Shown: piece after piece, positions 5,575 to 12,112 of the stretch | Numbering within the stretch: the first letter of the stretch is position 1 | How the letters are laid out: every line of letters starts with the position of its first letter | Assembly (NCBI GenBank): GCA_902803675.1 | Contig: CADCQZ010000337.1 | Location: forward strand, 1-12,192 | Direction of reading: 5' to 3' | Origin: an uncultured Eubacteriales bacterium | Lineage (GTDB): Bacteria > Bacillota_A > Clostridia > Christensenellales > Aristaeellaceae | DNA length: 12,192 bases | Program-made: the position numbers and the translations under genes | Notes under the pieces: generated by a model | What the model was told of the DNA's origin: nothing | Databases searched by the model: none | What the model saw: only the letters and a program-made list of their open reading frames with translations

Positions 5575-7986
5575 TCACCAGTCCGTCCTCAGGATGAGTG
5601 TGAGCACGTTCTTCGCCGCTTTTATAAGCTCTTCCCTCGTCACAGCGCCCTTCCCCAGAGCTTCCAGGAGCCTGTCCGCGAAACCGGTGGCCATCTTCAT
5701 GTCGTTGCCTGCGGCCGCTTCCTTGTAATGCTCGCCCAGGGTCCACCAGTCTGTGGTCACCATGCCGTCAAAGCCCCACTCTTCCCTCAGGATCCCGGTG
5801 AGCATGTCCCTGTTCTCGCTGGCCCTGTGACCGTTGATGATGTTGTAGCTGGACATGATGGACCAGGGCCGCGCTTCCTTCACCAGGATCTCGAACTGCT
5901 TCAGGTAGATCTCCCGGATGGCCCTTTCGGAGGCTCTGGAGTCGCAGTTCCTGCGGTTGGTCTCTTTATTGTTCAGGGCGAAATGTTTGGGAGTGGCCGC
6001 CACGCGGTTGGACTGGACGCCCCTGATCATGCCCACGGCCTGCTTGCCCGCCAGATAGGGGTCCTCGGAGTAGTACTCAAAATTCCTGCCGCACAGAGGA
6101 TTGCGGTGGATGTTCACGCCCGGGGCCAGCCACACCTGGATGTTGTTTTCCCTGGCTTCCAGGCTGGCGGCGGCTCCTACCTCATAGGTGACGGAAGGAT
6201 CCCAGGTGGCGGCAAGCAGCGTGGCGCAGGGAAACGCCGTAGTGGTCACGCCCGCGCCGGGCAGGAAACGGATTCCCGCCGGGCCGTCCGCCGTCATGAT
6301 GTTCGGGATACCGTATACCGTATTGTTCCCGTAGCCGAAGGTGTTGGCGAGCCCCACATTGGGCTGCCCGCCCAGCAGATGAGCGATATCCTCGTCAGAC
6401 AGCGATCGTACGAAATCATCCAGGCTCACTTTGCCGTCAGCCACGTCCTTGAGGTTTAACCTCTCACCCTGTCCGTAGTTCTGCCGCCTGGGCACCCCCC
6501 GGATCTCGGGCAGGGAGTGGATCTCCTCCCATTTCATGGGCGTCAGGGCATTGGAGTCTGTATCACAGGGCGTACCTTCGGGCAGATCCTCAAAGCTGCC
6601 GTCAGACTTCAGTCTCTTTTTGAGTTTCGCGGGGACCATCCGGGCCGTCAGCTGCTCAGTGACCCGGTCCTCCGCCTGGATCCAGGCTTCCCCGAGCCAT
6701 TCGCCGTCCCGCACACTGGTGCCCACGAAGAAGCGGTAATCGCCCTTTTCAAGCACCCACGCGGACATGGCGACCTTTCCAAGATCGTCATAGCTGGCCA
6801 TCTGGGACACCGGGAAGCGGATGATGACTCTCTCGGACGCGCCGGGGGCAAGAAGGGAAGTCTTCCTGTATCCGGCCAGCACCTTCTTTGGCTTGCCGAG
6901 CTTCCCCTGGGGGGCGCTGTAATAGACCTGGACCACCTCGCGGCCTTCCCTGTACCCCGTATTGGTGACCGTGACGGCGATCTCGACCGTCTCATCCCTG
7001 AAGCAGGCGCCGTGACCGGACAGGGCGAAGGTCGTGTAGCTCAGGCCGTATCCGAAGGGATAGACCACCTTCTCCGCCGCGCCGGGGATCGTCTCGAAAT
7101 ACCGGTAGCCGACGTAGATGTCCTCCGTGTAGTTCGCGTATTCCTCACTCTCGTAGAAATCCGCGCAGCCCGGATAGTCCTCAAGCTTTTCGGCAAAGGT
7201 GTCCGTCAGCTTCCCGGCGGGCGTATACAGGCCCATCAGCAGCTCCGCCTCGGCGCACGCGCCTTCCATGCCGCCCTGATAGGCCATGAGCAGGCCCTTG
7301 ATACGAGGATCGTCCCGGAAGCAGGCCGTCTCCACCATGCCGCCCACATTGAGCACCACGATGGTCTTCTCAAACGCTCCGGCGACGGCGTCGATCATAT
7401 GTTTTTCCGCCTCGGACAGGTAGAAATCGCCCTTTTCGAAGAGCGCGTCGCTCATGCTGACCGGGTCCGAAGTCACAGGTTCCTGCCGCTTGACGGGCGC
7501 GCCCGGATACTTCCGGTCCCAGCCCTCGCCGGAAAACCGGCTGATGGAAATGACCGCCGTATCCGTGAAGGCACGGGCGCCCCGGAGGAGTGCTTCCGGC
7601 ACCTCGGGCTCCGCCATCATGCCGGGCACCCAGTTTTCTTTATACCGGGCCAGGGTGTACTCCCGGTAAAAATCCACGGTGCCGGGATAGATGTTCCCCG
7701 GCCCGATGACCTCGGAAAACCCATCATAGATATTCCTCACATAGGGCACGATCACGTCGCCGCTGCCGCCGCCGCCCTTTACGTAATCGATGGTGGCTTT
7801 GCCGAACAGCGCTACCCTGCAGCCCATTTCAAGCGGCAGGATGTGATCCGTATTTTTCAAAAGCACCATGCCTTCCCGGGCCGCTTTTCGGGACAGGGCG
7901 ATGTGTTCCTTTCCGGCAGTGACGCGTCTGCCGTCCTTGCCCAGGGGCAGGCCGGGTTGAAAGCGCGCGCGGATCCATCTTTCCAT
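5575..7986 (-). CDS. Glycoside hydrolase family 3 beta-glucosidase, swapped domain order
   Basis: The 803-residue enzyme has the reversed GH3 layout. The alpha/beta-sandwich (C-type) domain comes first (about 28-320; KNTDHILPL, GKLTDTF, PFGYGLSYT at 310-318). A fibronectin III-like domain follows (about 334-425), and the TIM-barrel domain is last (about 540-800). Barrel landmarks are ADGPAGIR with Asp567, GRNFEYYSEDP (633-643), PKHF (666-669) and GMVTTDW with the predicted nucleophile Asp746. The predicted acid/base is Glu154 in SGEGWDR (152-158). This order is known from rumen and gut Firmicute and Butyrivibrio-type beta-glucosidases. No signal peptide is present, so it acts in the cytosol on imported beta-glucosides or oligosaccharides; glucose versus xylose specificity is not decidable. 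Start: AGGAGG (complement of 7995-8000) with 8-nt spacing. It probably has its own promoter and terminator. Confidence 0.93.
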   Translation of the reverse strand: MERWIRARFQPGLPLGKDGRRVTAGKEHIALSRKAAREGMVLLKNTDHILPLEMGCRVALFGKATIDYVKGGGGSGDVIVPYVRNIYDGFSEVIGPGNIYPGTVDFYREYTLARYKENWVPGMMAEPEVPEALLRGARAFTDTAVISISRFSGEGWDRKYPGAPVKRQEPVTSDPVSMSDALFEKGDFYLSEAEKHMIDAVAGAFEKTIVVLNVGGMVETACFRDDPRIKGLLMAYQGGMEGACAEAELLMGLYTPAGKLTDTFAEKLEDYPGCADFYESEEYANYTEDIYVGYRYFETIPGAAEKVVYPFGYGLSYTTFALSGHGACFRDETVEIAVTVTNTGYREGREVVQVYYSAPQGKLGKPKKVLAGYRKTSLLAPGASERVIIRFPVSQMASYDDLGKVAMSAWVLEKGDYRFFVGTSVRDGEWLGEAWIQAEDRVTEQLTARMVPAKLKKRLKSDGSFEDLPEGTPCDTDSNALTPMKWEEIHSLPEIRGVPRRQNYGQGERLNLKDVADGKVSLDDFVRSLSDEDIAHLLGGQPNVGLANTFGYGNNTVYGIPNIMTADGPAGIRFLPGAGVTTTAFPCATLLAATWDPSVTYEVGAAASLEARENNIQVWLAPGVNIHRNPLCGRNFEYYSEDPYLAGKQAVGMIRGVQSNRVAATPKHFALNNKETNRRNCDSRASERAIREIYLKQFEILVKEARPWSIMSSYNIINGHRASENRDMLTGILREEWGFDGMVTTDWWTLGEHYKEAAAGNDMKMATGFADRLLEALGKGAVTREELIKAAKNVLTLILRTDW

Positions 7987-8006
7987 AAGAGCTTCCTCCT
8001 GTCGAT

Positions 8007-8069
8007 GTCTGTCAGACCGTTCTTTTGATCATCGATGCGTTTTTATACCAAAGTCTTTTTTCGTGTTAC
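8007..8069 (-). promoter_or_regulatory. Putative GH3 promoter with two short palindromes
   Basis: On the minus strand, GTAACA (complement of 8064-8069) is followed after 17 bp by TATAAA (complement of 8041-8046). The -35 box overlaps the stop codon of the upstream gene. Between the -10 box and the RBS lie CATCGATG (8030-8037) and GTCTG-T-CAGAC (8007-8017). Both are perfect palindromes and candidate operators for a sugar-responsive regulator. Neither matches a family consensus that I can name. Confidence 0.35.
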
Positions 8070-8971
8070 TCCTGCGGCGCTTCGAGCCCGCCCGCGAAGG
8101 GTTTATACACGCCGGAATTGAACATCTCCACGATCATGTCGTCCTTGAACCCGCCTCCGTTGCCGGAACTGCTCCAGTTGATCTTGCAGTCGGGCAGGGA
8201 CTCACGGATCAGCTGCTTGATGTTTCCCGGCACCTGATCATTGTTCAGATCCCGGGTGTGGTAATTGAACGCCCACAGCTTTTTGAGGCTGGTCATCTGC
8301 GCGAAGAGCTCCGGATCCTGCACCCGGTTGTTGGGGATATTGAGGAACAGAAGATGCGAGCACCTGAGCAGCGGCGCCACGCTCCCGATGTTGTTGGTGA
8401 AGGCTTCAAAGTATTCCAGATCCGGGCAGTTCTCAAGGGGCGTGAGGTCGGTCACCTTGTTGCGCCCGATGATCAGCACCCTCAGACGCGGCATGGTCTC
8501 AACGAAGCTCAGATCGTCCACCGCGTTATGCCCGATATCCAGCGCCAGCATCTTCGTGCAGTATTTGAGGATGGACAGGTCCTGGGAAGTATGATTGGTG
8601 CACTGGTTGTTGTGCAGGGTGGAAAACACTTCCGCGTCCGTCCTGATATAGTGTGCCTTCCGCTCCGGATGGGCGGGATTGACGCAGGGCACCGCCATGG
8701 TCCACCCGAAAGTCACCTCCGGCAGGGAGGCGGTCATCAGATCGATCTGATCGATGGTAACGGGCGTTTCGAACATATCCACCTGTTTAAGGCCCGGGAA
8801 CTGTTTGAGAAAACCGATCAGCGCTCCGATATCGATCTGATCATCCTTCAATTCCAGGGTTTCGGCGCTGACAGGATAAGCTGTCCCCTTCCAGTCGGCT
8901 GTCTCTTCACCGACAGCGAAGGCCGTTACCGAGAGCATCACGATGATCAAAAGCGCGGTCATCCTCTTCAT
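8066..8971 (-). CDS. Exported leucine-rich-repeat protein
   Basis: This 301-residue protein has a signal peptide (MKR, hydrophobic 5-20, cleavage near AVG|EE at 21-22). From residue 135, units of exactly 22 residues start at 135, 157, 179 and 201, with a partial fifth at 223. They have the internalin-like pattern L-x-x-C/M-x-x-L-x-x-L-x-I-x-x-N-x-V-x-D-L-x-x. The N-terminal part (25-130) is a less regular cap with an isolated LRR-like strand pair. The C-terminus (240-301) is Gly/Ser-rich. No LPxTG, membrane anchor or cell-wall domain is seen, so secretion or non-covalent surface binding is likely. It contains six cysteines (96, 124, 138, 182, 204, 262), several at equivalent repeat positions. 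The RBS is modest (AAGGGA, 10-nt spacing). A protein-protein interaction role is plausible; the partner is unknown. Confidence 0.82.
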   Translation of the reverse strand: MKRMTALLIIVMLSVTAFAVGEETADWKGTAYPVSAETLELKDDQIDIGALIGFLKQFPGLKQVDMFETPVTIDQIDLMTASLPEVTFGWTMAVPCVNPAHPERKAHYIRTDAEVFSTLHNNQCTNHTSQDLSILKYCTKMLALDIGHNAVDDLSFVETMPRLRVLIIGRNKVTDLTPLENCPDLEYFEAFTNNIGSVAPLLRCSHLLFLNIPNNRVQDPELFAQMTSLKKLWAFNYHTRDLNNDQVPGNIKQLIRESLPDCKINWSSSGNGGGFKDDMIVEMFNSGVYKPFAGGLEAPQE

Positions 8972-9010
8972 GGCTGCACCATCCCTTCAGGTAAAAAATC
9001 ATTCAGAACC

Positions 9011-9016
9011 ATTATA
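9011..9016 (-). promoter_or_regulatory. Consensus -10 box of the LRR gene
   Basis: The minus strand reads TATAAT exactly (complement of 9011-9016), about 40 nt before the start codon. The position 17 bp upstream reads GTGGCT, a poor -35. An AGTGGC-TTTT-GCCGCT near-palindrome overlaps the -35 region (9025-9040). That suggests an activator or repressor site in place of a good -35. Confidence 0.5.
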
Positions 9017-9065
9017 CACATTTGAGCGGCAAAAGCCACTTTTTTCTTCCCTGATGAGCCGCCGG

Positions 9066-9112
9066 AAACAAAAAACTGTTCCCGACCGGCCTGCGAGACC
9101 CATCGGGAACAG
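9066..9112 (-). terminator. Intrinsic terminator of the ABC importer operon
   Basis: CTGTTCCCGA (9076-9085) pairs perfectly with TCGGGAACAG (9103-9112) over 10 bp. On the minus strand the hairpin is followed by TTTTTTGTTT (complement of 9066-9075). It begins 22 nt past the stop of the ATPase gene and ends the operon. Confidence 0.88.
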
Positions 9113-9134
9113 CCATGAGCGCCGCGGAGCTTTT

Positions 9135-9929
9135 TCAGCTCAGCAGGGCCCTGTCATTCACGAATTCCTCACCGCTGGCCCTGAAGAATGCCGACATCAG
9201 GCTCTCCACCGTGAGGCTTTTCTTCTCTTCGCCGCTGATGTCGATCACGATCCTTCCGTCGTGCATCATGATGAGGCGGTTGCCGTAACGGATCGCGTCC
9301 CGCATATTGTGGGTCACCATCAGGGTCATGAGATGTTCCTCGTTGATGATCTTTTCCGACAGCTCCAGCACCTTGGCGGCGGTCCGGGGATCCAGGGCCG
9401 CGGTGTGCTCGTCCAGCAGCAGGAGCTTCGGCTTTTTGAGCGTGGCCATGAGCAGCGTGAGAGCCTGCCGCTGGCCGCCGGAGAGGAGCCCCACCTTGGC
9501 GGTCATGCGGTCTTCCAGCCCCAGGCCCAGGGCGGCGAGCCTTTCGCGGTAGCTCTCCCTTTCCCTGCCGGTGATGCCGCTGCGCAGGGTGCGCCTGTCC
9601 CCGCGCCGCGCCGCCAGCGCCAGGTTCTCCTCGATCTGCATGGTGGCGGCCGTCCCGGTCATCGGATCCTGGAACACTCTCCCGAGCCAAAGGGCGCGCT
9701 TGTGTTCCGGCAGGCGGGAGATGTCCACGCCATCCAGCACGATGCTGCCGTGATCGATGGGCCACACTCCCGCGATGGCGTTGAGCAGCGTGGATTTGCC
9801 CGCGCCATTGCCGCCGATGACGGTCACGAAATCCCCGTCATCCATATGGAAGCTCAGATCGTCCAGGGCCGTTTTCTCGTTGACGGTGCGGGCATTGAAG
9901 GTCTTTTTCACGTCCTTCACGTCAAGCAT
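9135..9929 (-). CDS. ABC importer ATP-binding protein (COG1101-like, TrpZ-type)
   Basis: The 264-residue ATPase has Walker A GGNGAGKST (39-47), Q-loop Gln87 (VFQDP), signature LLSGGQRQ (148-155), Walker B LLLLDEHTAALD (169-180) with Glu174, and switch His207 (VTHN). DEHTAALDP and the FQDPMTGTAATM stretch are typical of the small importer-ATPase family paired with COG2984 binding proteins and COG4120 permeases. The frame extends to 10007, but AAAGGAGG (complement of 9938-9945) with an 8-nt spacer and the standard MLDVKDVKKTF beginning fix the ATG at 9929. It overlaps the end of the permease gene by 8 bp, implying coupled translation. It powers uptake of the ligand delivered by the binding protein; in studied relatives this is tryptophan. 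It is the last gene before the terminator. Confidence 0.92.
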   Translation of the reverse strand: MLDVKDVKKTFNARTVNEKTALDDLSFHMDDGDFVTVIGGNGAGKSTLLNAIAGVWPIDHGSIVLDGVDISRLPEHKRALWLGRVFQDPMTGTAATMQIEENLALAARRGDRRTLRSGITGRERESYRERLAALGLGLEDRMTAKVGLLSGGQRQALTLLMATLKKPKLLLLDEHTAALDPRTAAKVLELSEKIINEEHLMTLMVTHNMRDAIRYGNRLIMMHDGRIVIDISGEEKKSLTVESLMSAFFRASGEEFVNDRALLS

Positions 9930-10848
9930 TCTTCGCGCCTCCTTTCGCTTTCCCCCATGAGGCCATATGAGCCTTCCAGTACGGGATCCCCAGGAAGAGA
10001 GCCACAAGAAGCGCCGTGAGCAGCTTGAGCAGGTTGGTGTTGAGGCCCATCCACAATACGATCTGGATCACGATATAGTAGATCACGGCGCCGATCGCCA
10101 CGCCCGTCAGCTTCAGCGCGAAGTTGATGAACTTCCTGCCGAAGAGCACTTCGCTGATGATCACCGCGGCAAGGCCGATCACGATGGCGCCCCGCCCCAT
10201 ATTGACATCCACGAAGCCCTGGTACTGGGCCAGCAGCGCCGATGAGAGCGCCACGATGCCGTTGGAGATCATGAGCCCCAGGATCTTGGCCACATTGGTG
10301 TTGATGCCCTGAGCCCGGGACATGTGCTCATTGGCACCGGTGGCCCTCAGCGAACTGCCCAGCTCCGTACCGAAGAACCAGTACAGCAGCGCGATCAGGG
10401 CCGCGAGGAAGATCAGCGAGATCACGATCGGGTTCGAAAAGCTCAGGGACCTGACCTGCCGCTGGGTGATCAAAAGGTGATATTTCGTGACGTTGATGCC
10501 CTGATTGGCCTTGAACTGCATGATGGCGAGGTTGACCGAATACAATGACAGCTGGGTCAGAATGCCCGCCAGGATGGGCGGGATGCCCAGGGCCGTATGG
10601 AAGATGCCCGTCAAAAGCCCCGCCAGCATGCCGGCGATCACGGCGCACAGCAGCGCGATCCACACATTGACGCCTTCCAGCATCAGCATGACGCAGACCG
10701 CGCCGCCGGTGGCCATGCTGCCGTCCACCGTGAGATCCGCCAGATCCAGTACTTTATAGGTGATATAGACGCCGATGGCCATCATGCCCCAGATCAGCCC
10801 CTGGGATATGGCGCCGGGCATCGCGTTCAAAAGCGCTGAGGGATCCAT
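9922..10848 (-). CDS. ABC importer permease (COG4120-like, TrpY-type)
   Basis: This 308-residue inner-membrane permease belongs to the branched-chain-amino-acid type (BPD_transp_2) fold, with about eight hydrophobic segments. The cytoplasmic coupling region SLRATGANEHMSRAQGINTN contains the R-A-x-G-x-N element that contacts the ATPase. The N-terminal part has GLIWGMMAIGVYITYKVLDLADLTVDG, a hallmark of this family. The ATG at 10848 is preceded by AGGAGG 6 nt upstream; an upstream frame extension to 10899 runs through a hairpin and was rejected. It is the only permease gene in the operon, so a homodimer is expected. A 9-bp hairpin lies between it and the binding-protein gene and probably lowers permease output relative to the binding protein. 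Confidence 0.92.
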   Translation of the reverse strand: MDPSALLNAMPGAISQGLIWGMMAIGVYITYKVLDLADLTVDGSMATGGAVCVMLMLEGVNVWIALLCAVIAGMLAGLLTGIFHTALGIPPILAGILTQLSLYSVNLAIMQFKANQGINVTKYHLLITQRQVRSLSFSNPIVISLIFLAALIALLYWFFGTELGSSLRATGANEHMSRAQGINTNVAKILGLMISNGIVALSSALLAQYQGFVDVNMGRGAIVIGLAAVIISEVLFGRKFINFALKLTGVAIGAVIYYIVIQIVLWMGLNTNLLKLLTALLVALFLGIPYWKAHMASWGKAKGGAKNA

Positions 10849-10871
10849 GTTTTCCTCCTGAAAGGGAATGG

Positions 10872-10897
10872 GCCGGGGCCCGCAGGCAGGCCCCGGC
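10872..10897 (-). other. Intercistronic stem-loop between binding protein and permease
   Basis: GCCGGGGCC (10872-10880) pairs perfectly with GGCCCCGGC (10889-10897) around an 8-nt loop, 11 nt past the binding-protein stop. On the minus strand no U-tract follows (CCATTCCC). It is therefore more likely a 3'-end stabiliser or partial pause giving excess binding protein over permease than a terminator. Confidence 0.65.
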
Positions 10898-10907
10898 ATT
10901 TTTCAGA

Positions 10908-11849
10908 TCACTGGATGGCGACGTAGCCTTCGGGGATATCGATCCCGAACAGCCCGCACAGTTCCGCGTTGTACATCCGGGTCACATTCGGCGCGAAGCG
11001 CACTTCCATCGCGGAAACATCGGCGCCGTTCACCAGGATCTCATACGCCATCTCACCGGTGGCGTAGCCCAGATCATAGTAGCTGATGGACAGCGTCACC
11101 ACGCCGCAGCCCGCGCACAGGCCTTCCTCTCCGGCCACCACGGGCTTCCCTGCGGGCTCCACCACGTTCCGGATGGCCTCGGTGCAGGAAGCGGCGGTGT
11201 TATCCGTGGGGATATAGATCACATCGCAGCCGTCGCAGGCATTCTGGGTGACAGAGGCCACATCGTTGGAGTCGGAGAAGGTGTACTCCGCGCACTCATA
11301 GCCCATATCCGTCAGGTACACTTTGATATTGTCGATCTGGTACTTGGAGTTGGGTTCCGCGGAGCAGTAGAGCAGGCCCACCTTTTTCGCGTCCGGGAAC
11401 AGATCGTGGAGCATCTGGGCCTGCTGATCCAGGGGCGCCAGATCCGAGGTGCCGGACACGTTCATCCCGGTAGCGCCGGTCCAGTCGTCGATATCCAGGG
11501 CCGTGGCGTAATCCGTGATGCTGGTGCCCAGGATCGGGATGTCACCGGTGGCGGCTACGGCGGACTGGAGAGCCGGCGTGGCGTTGGCCATGATCAGATC
11601 CACATTGTCGGACACGAACCCGTTCACGATGGTGGAGCAGGTGACGGAATCGCCGGAAGCGTTCTGCACATCGAAGACCACTTTGTCACCGAGCTTGGCC
11701 TTCAGGGCATCCTGGAAACCCTGGGTGGCGGCGTCCAGGGCGACATGCTGCACCAGCTGGCACACACCCACCTTATAGGTATCCTCGGCAACGGCGCTCA
11801 CACCCGCGAGCAGGAAAAGAGCGATCAGTACGGCTGCCAGTTTCTTCAT
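10908..11849 (-). CDS. ABC importer substrate-binding protein (COG2984-like, TrpX-type)
   Basis: This 313-residue exported binding protein has a signal peptide (MKK, hydrophobic 5-18, cleavage after AVA at 19-21). The family core is easy to follow: YKVGVCQLVQHVALDAATQGF (25-45), LIMANATPALQSAV (85-98), KKVGLLYCSAEPNSKYQ (155-171), IYIPTDNTAAS (211-221), AGEEG (239-243) and SYYDLGYATGEMA (256-268). In Streptococcus relatives (TrpX) the ligand is an aromatic amino acid, tryptophan. Two oddities stand out. It has no lipobox cysteine, although monoderm binding proteins are normally lipoproteins. It has ten cysteines (30, 71, 162, 186, 205, 208, 222, 245, 248, 298), with CDGC (205-208) and CAGC (245-248). 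Start: AAGGAGG with 7-nt spacing. It is the first full gene of the operon, after a leader and terminator. Confidence 0.92.
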   Translation of the reverse strand: MKKLAAVLIALFLLAGVSAVAEDTYKVGVCQLVQHVALDAATQGFQDALKAKLGDKVVFDVQNASGDSVTCSTIVNGFVSDNVDLIMANATPALQSAVAATGDIPILGTSITDYATALDIDDWTGATGMNVSGTSDLAPLDQQAQMLHDLFPDAKKVGLLYCSAEPNSKYQIDNIKVYLTDMGYECAEYTFSDSNDVASVTQNACDGCDVIYIPTDNTAASCTEAIRNVVEPAGKPVVAGEEGLCAGCGVVTLSISYYDLGYATGEMAYEILVNGADVSAMEVRFAPNVTRMYNAELCGLFGIDIPEGYVAIQ

Positions 11850-11876
11850 GATGTTATCCTCCTTGATTTTGTATTC

Positions 11877-11910
11877 AAAAAGGCGGCCCTCCCTTCCGGC
11901 AGGACCGCCT
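11877..11910 (-). terminator. Leader terminator (attenuator) upstream of the binding-protein gene
   Basis: On the minus strand, AGGCGGUCCU (complement of 11901-11910) pairs over 10 positions, one a G-U, with AGGGCCGCCU (complement of 11881-11890). An inner CC-GGAA-GG forms a GNRA-capped tip after one mismatch. Five U end the structure (11877-11881). It lies after the 49-codon leader ORF and about 13 nt before the SBP Shine-Dalgarno. A strong terminator here can only be regulatory, because transcription must pass it to reach the importer genes. Confidence 0.8.
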
Positions 11911-11937
11911 CAATGAATTCCTCATTCATCAGGACCG
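11900..11937. repeat. CAGGACCG direct repeat shared by leader end and terminator arm
   Basis: The 8-mer CAGGACCG occurs at 11900-11907 (inside the terminator 5' arm on the minus strand) and at 11930-11937 (overlapping the leader ORF stop), exactly 30 bp apart. In RNA either copy can pair with the 3' arm AGGGCCG. This gives two mutually exclusive structures. Confidence 0.45.
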
Positions 11938-12078
11938 GCGCTCACCGGCGGGCAGGGGCTCGCCCAAATAAAAAATATAAAAGTAAAAGCGCAGGGCATC
12001 GAAAAAGCCTGCCGCTCCGAAGGGGGCGCCGTATACGGTGATGTTCCGGCCGCTGTGACCCAACTCGATCCGCTTCAT
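11929..12078 (-). CDS. 49-codon aromatic leader peptide, candidate attenuator ORF
   Basis: This short ORF, not previously annotated here, begins MKRIELGHSG and ends PAGERRS. It contains FYFYIFY (residues 31-37), six aromatic codons in seven, written TTT/TAC/TTT/TAT/ATT/TTT/TAT. It has no Trp codon. It starts about 28 nt after the predicted transcription start. The RBS is acceptable, not strong (AGAGGAAAGG about 11 nt upstream, or GGGGG 5 nt upstream). Its stop lies 18 nt before the terminator. Ribosome stalling on the aromatic run would leave CCGCC (complement of 11947-11951) free to pair with GGCGG of the terminator 5' arm. Completed translation would let the terminator form. It may instead be an ordinary small protein, or a byproduct of a U-rich hairpin tail. 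I recognise no homologue. Confidence 0.5.
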   Translation of the reverse strand: MKRIELGHSGRNITVYGAPFGAAGFFDALRFYFYIFYLGEPLPAGERRS

Positions 12079-12112
12079 GACTGCCCCCGCCTTTCCTCTC
12101 AAATTCCCGTAC

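Noticed and set aside
5551..8028. Two long plus-strand open frames opposite the GH3 gene (302 and 503 codons)
   Set aside because: They mirror a complete GH3 enzyme with all motifs. They lack Shine-Dalgarno sites, have Arg/His/Gly-rich low-grade composition, and are the expected antisense shadow of a GC-rich gene.
9021..9046. Plus-strand terminator AGCGGC-AAAA-GCCACTTTTTT
   Set aside because: The stem has a C-A mismatch and no plus-strand gene precedes it; on the minus strand it lies upstream of a -10 box, so an operator-like role is more plausible.
8063..10019. Long plus-strand open frames opposite the LRR and ABC ATPase genes
   Set aside because: No RBS and no recognisable domain; the minus strand carries complete, motif-bearing genes with good start signals.
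11877..12106. T-box riboswitch in the importer leader
   Set aside because: The length fits, but no T-box motif (TGGxACCGCG) is present on the 5' side of the terminator and no specifier-loop landmarks were found.
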